Positions 36,152-45,271 of a DNA stretch of 64,000 bases are shown here, piece after piece; positions within the stretch are counted from its first letter, which is position 1, and each line of letters starts with the position of its first letter. The notes below the pieces were generated by a model. That model worked only from the letters and a program-made list of their open reading frames with translations, did no database searches and had not been told where the DNA came from. Location of the stretch: contig NZ_NNBJ01000005.1 in NCBI RefSeq assembly GCF_002803085.1, positions 1-64,000 of the forward strand, in the 5' to 3' direction. The stretch comes from Streptomyces sp. CB01201. Its GTDB lineage: Bacteria > Actinomycetota > Actinomycetes > Streptomycetales > Streptomycetaceae. A program made the position numbers and the translations under genes.

Positions 36152-37020
36152 CCGCGCCACTGGCCACGGAATCCACCGCCCTCTACGACATCCCCGGACC
36201 CAGGACCCAGCAGCGGCACCTGGTGTACGGGATCATCTCGACGATCCTGATCCTCGCCCTGTTCGGCTGGCTCGTCCATCTCCTGTTCGACACCGACCAG
36301 TTCACCGCGGCCAAGTGGCGGCCCTTCGAGTACAAGGGCATCCAGGAGCTGCTCCTGCGCGGGCTCGGCAACACGCTGCGGGCCTTCGCGTTCGCCTCGG
36401 TGCTCTCGATCGCGCTGGGTGCGGTGCTCGCGGTCGGCCGGCTCTCCGACCACCGGCCGCTGCGCTGGATCGCCACCGTGCTCGTGGAGTTCTTCCGCGC
36501 GATGCCCGTCCTGGTGATGATCTTCTTCATCTTCGTGGCGCTCAAGGTGCAGCCGCTGCCCGCCCTGGTGGCCGGGCTCACGCTCTACAACGGGTCGGTG
36601 CTCGCCGAGGTCTTCAGGACCGGCGTCAACTCCGTGGAACGCGGCCAGAAGGAGGCGGCATTCTCACTCGGTATGCGCAAGACGCAGGTCATGACGTACG
36701 TGCTGGTCCCGCAGGGGATCCGGGCCATGCTGCCGACCATCATCAGCCAGCTGGTGGTCGCCCTGAAGGACACTTCGCTGGGCTATCTGATCACCTATGA
36801 GGAGTTTCTGCACGCGGGAAAGCTCATCGCGTCGAATCTCGACTACGATTTGCCGTTCATCCCCGTGGTGATGGTGATCTCGCCGATCTACATCGGGATG
36901 TGCATGCTGCTCTCCTGGTTCGCCACCTGGATGGCCAGGAGACAGAAGCGCAATCCCAAGACGGAGGCCGTGGACGTCGCACCGGCCGAACCAGGGACGC
37001 TGCTGCCGGGTGTGCAGTAG
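36148..37020 (+). CDS. gluD: Glutamate ABC transporter permease, subunit D
   Basis: A 290-residue HisMQ-class permease, longer than GluC by an N-terminal 60-residue segment that includes an extra membrane helix (HLVYGIISTILILALFGWL). The EAA loop KEAAFSLGMRKTQVMTYVLVP is intact. The C-terminal tail (RRQKRNPKTEAVDV) is basic then acidic. It completes the glutamate importer. A 13-bp stem-loop straddles its 3' end. Confidence 0.9.
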   Translation: MTAPLATESTALYDIPGPRTQQRHLVYGIISTILILALFGWLVHLLFDTDQFTAAKWRPFEYKGIQELLLRGLGNTLRAFAFASVLSIALGAVLAVGRLSDHRPLRWIATVLVEFFRAMPVLVMIFFIFVALKVQPLPALVAGLTLYNGSVLAEVFRTGVNSVERGQKEAAFSLGMRKTQVMTYVLVPQGIRAMLPTIISQLVVALKDTSLGYLITYEEFLHAGKLIASNLDYDLPFIPVVMVISPIYIGMCMLLSWFATWMARRQKRNPKTEAVDVAPAEPGTLLPGVQ

Positions 37021-37049
37021 CTGAGGGGCAAGAACCCACCCGGCAGCAG
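37000..37049. terminator. Stem-loop at the end of gluD
   Basis: CTGCTGCCGGGTG (37000-37012, inside gluD) and CACCCGGCAGCAG (37037-37049) are perfect 13-bp arms with a 24-base loop. It lies between gluD and the convergent hydrolase gene, so it probably terminates both. Confidence 0.7.
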
Positions 37050-37056
37050 CCGGTGA

Positions 37057-38676
37057 TCACTTCTCGCGGAGAGGGACCGTCAGATGCGACGGGTCTGACG
37101 CGGGCGAGGAGAAGGTCAGCTGCGCGCCGAGCGGGTTGTGCTCGATGTAGAGCGGGTCGACGGTGTCCACCACCAGTGCCAGATGATGGCCGGCCGGTAC
37201 GTCGTACGACGTGGAGGAGAGCTCCAGGTCGACGGGGAACGGCCGGCCGGGCGTCTGGCCGTGGAAGGTGTAGGGGGCGTTGCTGACCAGCTTGCCGAGG
37301 CCGAGCGGGCCCACGTCGTAGAGGTATGCGACGAGGGTGCCGCTCTCCTTGGTCGAGGTGAGCGTCGTGTGCAGCTTCGCGGTCCCGCGGATCCTGCGGT
37401 CCTCGCCGTACGTGCCCGACTGCCACACCGCCGCGAAGGACCGCGGCAGCAGCGGGATGGACGCCATCGGCGGCAGCTTCGCGAACTGGTCCAGGAGGCT
37501 GGACAGGAAGACGAGCCCGCCGTCGGCACCCGAGTCGACGTTCGCCGTGATCTTCTGCGTGCCGGACAGCGCCAGGTCCTCCTTGGCCGGGCCGACCGCC
37601 TGCCAGCTGGGATAGCCCTCGTAGGAGCCGTCGGTACGGGACTTGAGCTGGACCGGCTGCTCCTTGTCGATGCCGTTGTCGGCGCCCTTGAGATAGTGGT
37701 CGAACCAGCGGTGGGCGTCCGTCCACACGTCGTTGGGAAGGCCGAGCAGACCGGTCGCCTCGGCGGTGGCGTGGTCGCCGGGGCGGAACTCCAGGCGCTT
37801 GGGGCCTGTCAGCTTGCCGAAGAAGTCGGCGTACTGGTTGGGCGGGAAGAGGCTGTCGCCCCAGGCGTTGCCCAGCATGAGGGCGGCGCCGTTCTGGTTG
37901 ATCCGGTCGACGTACGCGGCGGGCGAGCGCTTCCACCCCCAGTCGATCATGTCCTGTTCCTTGGCCAGGTCGGAGCCGAGGAACTCCTTGAGGATCTGGT
38001 TGAGTTCGGCGCTCGGGCGCCCGGTGATCTGCCCCGCGACCCCCAGCAGGGCCGCGGCCTGGAGGTGCTGGGTGCGGCCGCTGTAGATGGACTGGATGAG
38101 GTCGGCCCAGCCGCTCATCGCCACAACTGCCTTGATCCGCTTGTCGTGTCCGGCCGCCAGCAGGCTGATGCCCGCGCCGTACGAGACGCCGCCCATGCCG
38201 ATCCGGGACGGGTCGGCGGGGGTGTTGGCGAGTGCCCAGTCGATGACCGAGGACACATCGGCTATGTCCGGCGGGCCCGCGACCTCGATGTTGCCGCCCG
38301 AGAGCCAGAAGCCGCGCGAGGTGTAACTGACCACCGTGTAGCCCGCGTCGGCGAGCTTCTGGGCCTGCGCGAGGTACTCGATCTGCGGCACGCCCCAGCT
38401 CGTGGGGAAGACGATGAGGGGGTACTTGTCGCCGGCCTTCGCCCCGGCGGGGGTGAACACATTGCCCTTGAGGGTGATGCCGCCGGAGCCGGGGATGTCG
38501 TAGAACTTCACGCTGCTGCTGCTCGCCGAAGCGGCGGCGGTGGCTCTCGCCGGGGCCGCCGGGGCCGCCGTGGCCGCCGGGGCGAGGCCGAAGGCGGCGC
38601 CCGCGAACAGGGCCGCGGCGGTGATCGCCACCGCCGTGGTCCTGGTGGGGCGGCCGGACAGATGGTGGGGGGCCAT
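37057..38676 (-). CDS. Secreted alpha/beta hydrolase (CocE/X-Pro dipeptidase-like, S15)
   Basis: A 539-residue exported hydrolase. The signal peptide ends around residue 38-40. The core has the start of an alpha/beta fold (DKYPLIVFPTSWG), the nucleophile elbow GGVSYGAGIS, and late Asp/His (FRPGDHATAEA). The C-terminal 200 residues form the beta-sandwich of CocE/NonD or X-Pro dipeptidyl-peptidase proteins (VAYLYDVGPLG, GHHLALVVDT). It would act on esters or Xaa-Pro peptides outside the cell. Minus strand, convergent with gluABCD, with a repeat-rich region upstream. Confidence 0.82.
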   Translation of the reverse strand: MAPHHLSGRPTRTTAVAITAAALFAGAAFGLAPAATAAPAAPARATAAASASSSSVKFYDIPGSGGITLKGNVFTPAGAKAGDKYPLIVFPTSWGVPQIEYLAQAQKLADAGYTVVSYTSRGFWLSGGNIEVAGPPDIADVSSVIDWALANTPADPSRIGMGGVSYGAGISLLAAGHDKRIKAVVAMSGWADLIQSIYSGRTQHLQAAALLGVAGQITGRPSAELNQILKEFLGSDLAKEQDMIDWGWKRSPAAYVDRINQNGAALMLGNAWGDSLFPPNQYADFFGKLTGPKRLEFRPGDHATAEATGLLGLPNDVWTDAHRWFDHYLKGADNGIDKEQPVQLKSRTDGSYEGYPSWQAVGPAKEDLALSGTQKITANVDSGADGGLVFLSSLLDQFAKLPPMASIPLLPRSFAAVWQSGTYGEDRRIRGTAKLHTTLTSTKESGTLVAYLYDVGPLGLGKLVSNAPYTFHGQTPGRPFPVDLELSSTSYDVPAGHHLALVVDTVDPLYIEHNPLGAQLTFSSPASDPSHLTVPLREK

Positions 38677-38713
38677 GAATCGCTCCTCGCTCGCGCCGGT
38701 GCAAAGTGACCCG

Positions 38714-38770
38714 ACGGTAACCGCGAAGGCTTACCTGGGGTAACTGGTCGGTAAGTTACGCGAGGGTAAC
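38714..38770. promoter_or_regulatory. Cluster of GTAA/TTAC repeats upstream of the secreted hydrolase
   Basis: Within about 57 bp there are GGTAAC (38716-38721), the palindrome TTACCTGGGGTAA (38731-38743), GTAAGTTAC (38751-38759) and GGGTAACG (38764-38771). The spacing is roughly one and a half to two helical turns. This looks like a multi-site operator for the hydrolase, whose start is 35-95 bp away. Confidence 0.5.
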
Positions 38771-38787
38771 GATTATTGGACGCCGTG

Positions 38788-40062
38788 TCAGTTGCCGGTG
38801 GTGCCAGTGGTGCCGGTGTTCCCCGTGGTGCCGGTGTTCCCCGTGCCCGTGCCCGTCCCGGAGAGCGCGCTCTTCGCCTTCCAGGCGTCGTACGTCAGGT
38901 TCCACTCGCCGTAGCCGTTGTTGACGGCCTGGGTGCCCTTGGCGTCGTCGCCCGTGATCTCGAACGGGTCGCCCACCTGCACCGAGTCGTACACGAACTT
39001 GGCGTTGGCGTCGCTCATGCCGATGCAGCCGGAGCTCTTGTTGGCGGAGCCGAAGTACGAGGCGTTCCACGGCGCCGCGTGGGCGTACATGCCCGACCAG
39101 GTGAGCCGCATCGAGTAGTCGACCATCTTGTTGTAGGAGCTGCCGAGGCCGACGGTCTCCGAGTTCATGTTGATCGTCCCCTCCTTCGCCATCAGGACGG
39201 TCTTGCCGCGCCAGGACGCCTTGTCGCCGCCGGGGGTGCCGGCCGACATGGGGATGTCCTTGACCAACTCGCCGTCGCGGTACAGCTTCAGGTGGTGGCT
39301 GTCGAGGTCGATCTTGACGAGCTGGTTCTTGCCGACGGTGAAGCCGGTCTTGTAGTCCTTGGTGAACCAGCCGCCGGAGGGGCCCGAGTCGACGCCGTTG
39401 AGGTTCGCCTCCAGGGTCACCTTGGTGCCGGGCTTCCAGTAGTCCTTGGGGCGCCAGTCCACCCGGGACTTGCCCGAATAGTCCTCCATCCAGCCCCACG
39501 AACCCTCGGTGTTGTTCGACGTGGTGACCTTCAGCTGCTTCTCGACCTCGGCCTTGTTCTTGTTCTTCACCGGGTGGTCGAACACGATCGAGAGCGGCTG
39601 GCCGACGCCGACGGTGGTGTCCTTGCCGGGCGCGAGCGTCAGCTTGTTGACCTTGTCGGGGGCCGCCGTCGCGAACCCGGTCTTCGCGCTGCCGCCCTTG
39701 TCGTCCTTGGCCTCCACGCTGTACGAGGTGCCGGGCGCCGCCGTACGGAGCGAGGTCCAGGACTTGCCGTCGGCCGACAGCTTCCCGTCGAGCCTGCCGC
39801 CCTTGGCGTCGGTGACCGTCACCGTCTGGAGCCTGCCGTCGGCGAGCGTGACCTTCACCGGCTCGCCGGCCTTCGCCTGCTGGCCGGTCAGATTCACCGA
39901 AATCTCGGTCTTCTTCTGGGCCTTGAGATCGGACTTCGCGTCACTGGACGAGGAGTCGCCGCCGCCGCAGGCGGTCAGCGCCGCGGCCAGGACCGCCGTT
40001 CCGGCGATGGCGGCGATCCGGGCCGGGCGGCGGGGCAGGGTGTGACGGCGTATGCGGCTCAA
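38788..40062 (-). CDS. L,D-transpeptidase lipoprotein (YkuD)
   Basis: A 424-residue lipoprotein that cross-links peptidoglycan through meso-DAP residues. The lipobox is LAAALTACGG. Two Ig-like domains (about residues 45-260) precede the YkuD catalytic domain, with His in YAHAAPWNASYFG and Cys in SSGCIGMSDANA. The order and motifs match LdtMt2-like enzymes. The C-terminal tail of about 25 residues is Gly/Thr/Asn low complexity (GTGTGTGNTGTTG). The start is TTG at 40062: a GGAGG (CCTCC at 40071-40075) sits eight bases upstream, and the basic, then hydrophobic, signal begins right there. ATG 40106 is a weaker alternative. Confidence 0.88.
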   Translation of the reverse strand: MSRIRRHTLPRRPARIAAIAGTAVLAAALTACGGGDSSSSDAKSDLKAQKKTEISVNLTGQQAKAGEPVKVTLADGRLQTVTVTDAKGGRLDGKLSADGKSWTSLRTAAPGTSYSVEAKDDKGGSAKTGFATAAPDKVNKLTLAPGKDTTVGVGQPLSIVFDHPVKNKNKAEVEKQLKVTTSNNTEGSWGWMEDYSGKSRVDWRPKDYWKPGTKVTLEANLNGVDSGPSGGWFTKDYKTGFTVGKNQLVKIDLDSHHLKLYRDGELVKDIPMSAGTPGGDKASWRGKTVLMAKEGTINMNSETVGLGSSYNKMVDYSMRLTWSGMYAHAAPWNASYFGSANKSSGCIGMSDANAKFVYDSVQVGDPFEITGDDAKGTQAVNNGYGEWNLTYDAWKAKSALSGTGTGTGNTGTTGNTGTTGTTGN

Positions 40063-40286
40063 CTGGAAAACCTCCGTTGCAAATGCTTTTCCGTAGGTGA
40101 GAGTCATCGCTCGGACTTTAGGTTGCGAGACTCGCCGGGAAACTCGTAATTCGTTGTGTGACGAGGACCGCAGAGGAACGGTCATCGTCCCGTCACATAC
40201 ACCGCGCGAACCCGTCACGGACCGCTGTGAGCATCCTGTGCACCCCCGGAGGACCGACGACGGGGCGCACTTGGGAGGCCACGGAC

Positions 40287-41447
40287 GTGTCCGCACTGCT
40301 GGTGACCGATGACCGGGACCAGGACGCCGGGGTCCGCGGCCTCGGCACCGCCGAGTACCGCTCGTTTCTCGCGAGCCGCGCCGACGTCAGTTTTCTGCAA
40401 TGTCCCTCGTGGTCCGACGTGAAGGACCAATGGGTTGCGGAAAGGGTCGGATGGTCCCTTGACAACGGCGAATTGACCGGCGCCGCCCAGATCCTCTACC
40501 GGCAATTCCCCGGCACCCGCAAATACTTCGCCTATCTGCCGGAGGGCCCGGTGGCCGACTGGGCCGACCCCGAAATCGACCGCTGGCTCCAGCCGTTGCT
40601 GCGCCATCTGCGCAGGGCCGGCGCCTTCGCGGTCCGGATCGGGCCCACGCCCGCCTACCGGCGCTGGGACGCCGCCCGCCTCAAGGCCGCCACCGGAGCC
40701 GGCCGCCGGATCGGCGACATCCTGGCCACCGAGGTGGACCCGCTCGGCTCCGCCGTCGCCGAGCGGCTGCGCACCCGCGGCTGGCGACGCTGCGGCGGGG
40801 ACGACGACGGCGACGCCGACGCACAGCCCCGCCACGTCTTCCGGCTGGCGCTCGCGGGGCGCGGCACCGAGCAGCTGTGGGCCGGGCTCAACCAGGAGTG
40901 GCGCCGCAATGTGCGCACCGCGCACAAGGCCGGGGTGCGGACCGTGACCGGGACCGCCGCCGACCTCCCCGAGTTCTACCGGCTCCTGCGGATCACCGAG
41001 GAGCGCGACGGCTTCCGGCTCGGCCGCTCGCTCGCGTACTTCCAGCGCCAGTACGAGGCCCTCAACGCCGAGCAGCCCGGCCGGATGCGGCTGTACCTGG
41101 CCGTCCACCGGGGCGAGGTGCTCGCCGCGCACACCATGATCACGGTGGGGCGGCGGGCCTGGTACCAGACCGGCGCCTCCGCCGACCACCGCCGCGAGGT
41201 CCGCCCCAGCAATGCGCTCCAGTGGCAGATGATCCAGGACGCCCACGCGCTCGGCGCCGAGGTGTACGACATGCGCGGGGTACCCTCCACTCTTGATCCG
41301 CAGGACCGGCCCTTCGGCCTCCTGCGCTGGAAACTCGGCACCGGCGGGCAGGTCGTCGAGACGCTGGGCGAGTGGGAGACATCCATGGGCGGGACCACCA
41401 ACAACGCGCTGTACCGCGCCTTCCAGGCGTATCTGGCGCGCCGGTGA
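40287..41447 (+). CDS. FemX-like peptidoglycan aminoacyltransferase
   Basis: A 386-residue FemABX/GNAT-fold enzyme that adds an amino acid from aminoacyl-tRNA to lipid II. It shows SFLQCPSWSDVKDQW near the N-terminus and the tRNA/peptide-binding C-terminal core with LNQEWRRNVRTAHKAGV, then GRRAWYQTGASADHRREVRPSNALQWQMI and YDMRGVPSTLDPQDRPFGL. The coiled-coil arm of Staphylococcus FemA is absent, as in Streptomyces FemX. GTG 40287 has GGGAGG eight bases upstream. The stop overlaps the murJ start (GTGA). Confidence 0.85.
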   Translation: MSALLVTDDRDQDAGVRGLGTAEYRSFLASRADVSFLQCPSWSDVKDQWVAERVGWSLDNGELTGAAQILYRQFPGTRKYFAYLPEGPVADWADPEIDRWLQPLLRHLRRAGAFAVRIGPTPAYRRWDAARLKAATGAGRRIGDILATEVDPLGSAVAERLRTRGWRRCGGDDDGDADAQPRHVFRLALAGRGTEQLWAGLNQEWRRNVRTAHKAGVRTVTGTAADLPEFYRLLRITEERDGFRLGRSLAYFQRQYEALNAEQPGRMRLYLAVHRGEVLAAHTMITVGRRAWYQTGASADHRREVRPSNALQWQMIQDAHALGAEVYDMRGVPSTLDPQDRPFGLLRWKLGTGGQVVETLGEWETSMGGTTNNALYRAFQAYLARR

Positions 41448-43084
41448 CCGCGACCGCGACGGCCGCCGTCGGCAAGGGATCCGCCCTCCTGCGCAGCAGC
41501 GCGCTGATGGCGGCGGGCTCCGTCGTCTCGCGCGCGACCGGCTTCGTACGCTCCGCGGTCGTCGCGGCGGCGCTCGGCGTCGGACTGCTCGGCGACGGCT
41601 ACGCGGTCGCCAACAACGTCCCCAACATCCTCTACATGCTCCTCATCGGCGGCACCCTCAACGCGGTCTTCGTGCCCGAGCTGGTGCGCGCCGCCAAGGA
41701 GCACGCCGACGGCGGGGCCGCCTACACCGACCGCCTCATGACGGCCTGCACCACCGCGCTGGTCGCCGTCACCGCGCTCGCGGTGGTCGGGGCCCCCTGG
41801 ATCGTCGGCGCGTACACCGACTACAGCGGCGGCCAGGCCGACCTCACGATCGCGCTCGCCCGGTACTGCCTGCCGCAGATCCTCTTCTACGGCCTGTTCA
41901 CCCTGTTCGGCCAGGTCCTCAACGCGCGCGGCCGGTTCGGCGCCATGATGTGGACGCCGGTGCTCAACAACCTTGTCGTCATTGGGGTGTTCGGGCTCTA
42001 CCTCGCCCTCGCCGCAGGCGGCTCGGGCACGCTGAGCGCGGGCGATGCCCGGCTGCTCGGCTGGGGCACCACCGCGGGCATCGTGGTCCAGGCCCTCGCC
42101 CTCGTGCCCTCGCTGCGCTCGGCCGGCTTCCGCTGGCGCCCCCGCTTCGACTGGCGCGGCAGCGGACTCGGGCGGCCGCTGCGCTCGGCGGGCTGGGCGG
42201 TGCTGCTCGTCGTCTCCAACCAGCTCGCGTACTGGGTGGTGACCCGGCTCGCCACCACGGCCGGGCACCGCGCCGAGCACGAGGGAATCGCCGGGGGAGC
42301 GGGATACACCGCGTACACCAACGCCTATGTGCTCTGGATGGTGCCGCACGGCATCGTCACCGTCTCCCTGGTCACCGCGCTGATGCCGCGGATGAGCCGG
42401 GCCTCGGCGGAGGGCGACCTCGCGGGGGTACGGGCGGACGTCTCCTACGGCCTGCGGACCTGCGGCGCGATAATCGTCCCCGCCGCCTGCGCGCTGTTCG
42501 CGCTCGCGCCCTGGATCCTCGGTTCGGTCTTCGAGTACGGCAGGACCGGCGCCGCCGACATCACGGTCATGGCGGGCATGCTCATGGCCTTCGCCCCCGG
42601 ACTGATCGCGCTCTCGGGACAGTACGTGTTGTCCCGCGGCTTCTACGCGCTCGGCGACACCCGCACCCCGTTCCTGCTCAACCTCGTCATCGCCGGGGTC
42701 AACGCGGCCCTCACCGTCGTCGCCTACCTCGCGCTGCCCCCGCGCTGGGCCGTGACGGGCATCGCCGGCGCCTACACCGTGGCACTCCTGGCCGGGCTCG
42801 CGGCCACCGCGTACACCCTCAACCGCAGGCTCGGCGGGGGTCCGCTGCTGCGCTCGCCGGCGCTCCTCGCGCATCTGCGGCTGCTGCTCGGTGCCGTGCC
42901 CGCCGCGGCGCTCGGCCACGCGGCGGCCCGCTGCGCCGACGGGCTCGGCAGTGTCGCCGCGGCCGGCGCCGGAACCATGACGCTCGTCGTCGCGCTCGCG
43001 CTGCTGGCCCGGCCGCTGGGGCTCACCGACATCAACGCCGTGCTCGACAAGGTGCGCGGCGGCGGCAGACACCGAGCCCGGTGA
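41444..43084 (+). CDS. murJ: Lipid II flippase MurJ
   Basis: A 546-residue MATE-like flippase (MVF superfamily) with about 14 membrane segments. The N-terminal half has LLRSSALMAAGSVVSRATGFVRS and NNVPNILYMLLIGGTLNAVFVPELV, hallmarks of MurJ; later come APGLIALSGQYVLSRGFYALGDTRTP. It moves lipid II outward for peptidoglycan synthesis. Actinobacterial MurJ often has a long cytoplasmic extension, which this protein lacks. The GTG start at 41444 overlaps the FemX-like stop, so both are made together. It is followed by a two-component system. Confidence 0.9.
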   Translation: MTATATAAVGKGSALLRSSALMAAGSVVSRATGFVRSAVVAAALGVGLLGDGYAVANNVPNILYMLLIGGTLNAVFVPELVRAAKEHADGGAAYTDRLMTACTTALVAVTALAVVGAPWIVGAYTDYSGGQADLTIALARYCLPQILFYGLFTLFGQVLNARGRFGAMMWTPVLNNLVVIGVFGLYLALAAGGSGTLSAGDARLLGWGTTAGIVVQALALVPSLRSAGFRWRPRFDWRGSGLGRPLRSAGWAVLLVVSNQLAYWVVTRLATTAGHRAEHEGIAGGAGYTAYTNAYVLWMVPHGIVTVSLVTALMPRMSRASAEGDLAGVRADVSYGLRTCGAIIVPAACALFALAPWILGSVFEYGRTGAADITVMAGMLMAFAPGLIALSGQYVLSRGFYALGDTRTPFLLNLVIAGVNAALTVVAYLALPPRWAVTGIAGAYTVALLAGLAATAYTLNRRLGGGPLLRSPALLAHLRLLLGAVPAAALGHAAARCADGLGSVAAAGAGTMTLVVALALLARPLGLTDINAVLDKVRGGGRHRAR

Positions 43085-43118
43085 CGGGACAAATGAGACG
43101 GTTGGGATACTGACGCCT

Positions 43119-43808
43119 ATGCCTCGCGTGCTCCTCATAGAAGACGACCCCTCCGTTCGCGAAGGGGTCGAGCTCGGGCTGCGCAGGCGCGGCCACGAGG
43201 TGCTGGCCGCCGGGACCGGCGAGGCCGGGCTCGCCTCGCTCAAGTCCTTCCACCCGGATCTGGTGCTGCTCGACCTGATGCTGCCCGGCATGAACGGAGT
43301 CCAGGTCTGCCGGAAGATACGCGAGACCAGCCAGCTGCCGATCATCATGCTCACCGCGCGCGGCGACGACTTCGACGTGGTGATCGGCCTTGAGGCCGGC
43401 GCCGACGACTACATCGTCAAGCCCGCACGGACCGAGGTCATCGAGGCCCGCATCCGGGCCGTACTGCGCCGCCTCGCCGACCCCGTCACCCGCTCGGGAC
43501 CGGAGTTCCACGGCGAGCTGGCCCTGGACCGGGCGGGTCTGACCGCCGCCAGGAACGGTGAACGCCTCGCGCTCGCGCCCTCCGAGCTGAAGCTCCTGCT
43601 CCACCTGGCCGCCTCGCCCGAGCAGGTCTTCAGCCGCCAGCAGCTCCTCGAATCGGTGTGGGAGCACAGCTACCACGGCGACGCCCGACTGGTCGACGCC
43701 TGCGTGCGGCGGCTGCGCCAGAAGCTCGGCGACACCGCGGGACCCGACGGCGCGCCCCGCTACATCCAGACCGTGCGCGGCTTCGGCTACCGCTTCGGGC
43801 CGCTGTGA
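43119..43808 (+). CDS. OmpR-family response regulator
   Basis: A 229-residue regulator. The receiver domain has EDD (8-10), Asp52 in LVLLDLMLPGMNG and Lys101 in YIVKPARTE; the usual KPF is changed to KPA. The winged-helix output domain has VFSRQQLLESVWEHSYHGDARLVDACVRRL and ends VRGFGYRFGPL. It starts 34 bp after murJ and overlaps the kinase gene (GTGA), so it probably shares the transcript with the cell-wall genes. Confidence 0.92.
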   Translation: MPRVLLIEDDPSVREGVELGLRRRGHEVLAAGTGEAGLASLKSFHPDLVLLDLMLPGMNGVQVCRKIRETSQLPIIMLTARGDDFDVVIGLEAGADDYIVKPARTEVIEARIRAVLRRLADPVTRSGPEFHGELALDRAGLTAARNGERLALAPSELKLLLHLAASPEQVFSRQQLLESVWEHSYHGDARLVDACVRRLRQKLGDTAGPDGAPRYIQTVRGFGYRFGPL

Positions 43809-45271
43809 GGTTCCCCCTCCGCCGCCGCGGCCTGCGCCCCGGACTGCGCACGCGTCTGATCGCGGCCTTCCTCCTGGTGGCCGCGATCAGCGCGGTCACC
43901 ACCGCCGCCCTCACCTACCAGTCGGCCCGTTCCGCCATCCTCAAGCAGGCCCAGGACCAGGCCGTCGAGCAGTTCCGCGAGCAGATAGCCAACGAGTACT
44001 TCTCGCTGCCCACTTCCACCGCCGCGTTGCAGAACGCCTGCCGCACCCTGGCCCGGGCCGGAAAGCCGCACCCCTGGTTCGTGTTCGCGGAGTACGGCAC
44101 CCTGCGCGCCTCCTCCACCAACCGGCCCACCTCCACCGTGATCACCGACGAGCTGCGCCGCAAGACGCACGCGAACGCGCACGGCTCGTTCCAGCGGGTG
44201 ATCCGGGACGGCACCCCGTATCTGACCATCGGCATGCCGGTGATGTTCGACAGCTTCACCGAGCAGCGCAGCGGGGTCTATCTGTACGCCGTGATGGACC
44301 TCAAGGCCGAGGGCGTCACCATCCAGGCCATGGTCACGGCGGCCAAGAACGGCGCGCTGCCCGCCCTCGCGATCGCCGTGGTCCCCGCCCTGCTCGCCGC
44401 CCGCAGCGTGCTGCGCCCGGTGCGCGATCTGCGGCGGGCCGCCAGCAGCATGGGCAAGGGCCGGCTCGACACCCGCATCGAGGTCAAGGGTTCGGACGAA
44501 CTCGCCGATCTGGCCTGGACGTTCAACGAGTCGGCGGAGGAACTGGAGCGCTCCGTCGAGGAGTTGCAGAAGGCGGAGGCCCGGGCGAGGCGCTTCGCCT
44601 CCGACGTCTCGCACGAACTGCGCACCCCGCTGGCCGGCATGCTCGCGGTGACCGAGGTCCTCGACGAGGACGCCGACGGGCTCGACCCCGACACCGCACG
44701 CGCGGTGCGCCTCATCTCGGCCGAGACCGGCAAGCTCGCCAACCTCGTCGAGGACCTGATGGAGATCTCCCGCTTCGACGCCAAGGCGGCCGAGCTCAAC
44801 GCCGATGAGGTGGACGTCGCCGAGACCATCCGCAAGACCCTTCAGCGACGGCACTGGCAGGACCGTGTGATCACCCAACTCCCGGACGGCGTAAGGGCGA
44901 TGATCGACCCGCGGCGCTTCGACATCGTGGTGGCCAACCTGGTCGGCAACGCCCTGCGGCACGGCTCGGAGCCGGTGACCGTACGGCTGCGACCGGGGTC
45001 CGGCGACGGCCCCCTGGTGGTGGAGGTCGCCGACCGGGGGCCCGGCATCGACGCGGCGGTGCTGCCGCACATCTTCGACCGCTTCTACAAGGCGGACGCG
45101 GCCCGTACCCGCTCGGCGGGCAGCGGCCTCGGGCTCGCGATCACGCTGGAGAACGTACGGCTGCACGGCGGCACGGTCCGGGCCGCGAACGGGCCGGAGG
45201 GCGGCGCGGTGTTCACCGTCGAGCTGCCCGCCGGTGTGCTCGGCGCCGCCCCCGTGGAGGCCGCCCGATGA
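43805..45271 (+). CDS. Sensor histidine kinase
   Basis: A 488-residue membrane kinase. Two membrane segments (about residues 17-38 and 180-200) flank an extracytoplasmic sensor of about 140 residues. A HAMP domain follows (RPVRDLRRAASSMGKGRLDTRI), then phospho-acceptor His270 in SDVSHELRTPLAG and the ATP-binding domain (NLVGNALRHG, DRGPGID, GSGLGLAIT). The sensor has FVFAEYGTLRAS and YLTIGMPV but no recognised fold. The GTG start overlaps the regulator stop, and the ATGA at its end overlaps the lipoprotein gene. It probably senses cell-envelope state. Confidence 0.9.
   Translation: MRFPLRRRGLRPGLRTRLIAAFLLVAAISAVTTAALTYQSARSAILKQAQDQAVEQFREQIANEYFSLPTSTAALQNACRTLARAGKPHPWFVFAEYGTLRASSTNRPTSTVITDELRRKTHANAHGSFQRVIRDGTPYLTIGMPVMFDSFTEQRSGVYLYAVMDLKAEGVTIQAMVTAAKNGALPALAIAVVPALLAARSVLRPVRDLRRAASSMGKGRLDTRIEVKGSDELADLAWTFNESAEELERSVEELQKAEARARRFASDVSHELRTPLAGMLAVTEVLDEDADGLDPDTARAVRLISAETGKLANLVEDLMEISRFDAKAAELNADEVDVAETIRKTLQRRHWQDRVITQLPDGVRAMIDPRRFDIVVANLVGNALRHGSEPVTVRLRPGSGDGPLVVEVADRGPGIDAAVLPHIFDRFYKADAARTRSAGSGLGLAITLENVRLHGGTVRAANGPEGGAVFTVELPAGVLGAAPVEAAR

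Noticed and set aside
40976..43354. 792-residue minus-strand frame opposite FemX and MurJ
   Set aside because: Low-complexity Gly/Arg/Glu/Gln composition and full overlap with two well-supported genes on the plus strand.
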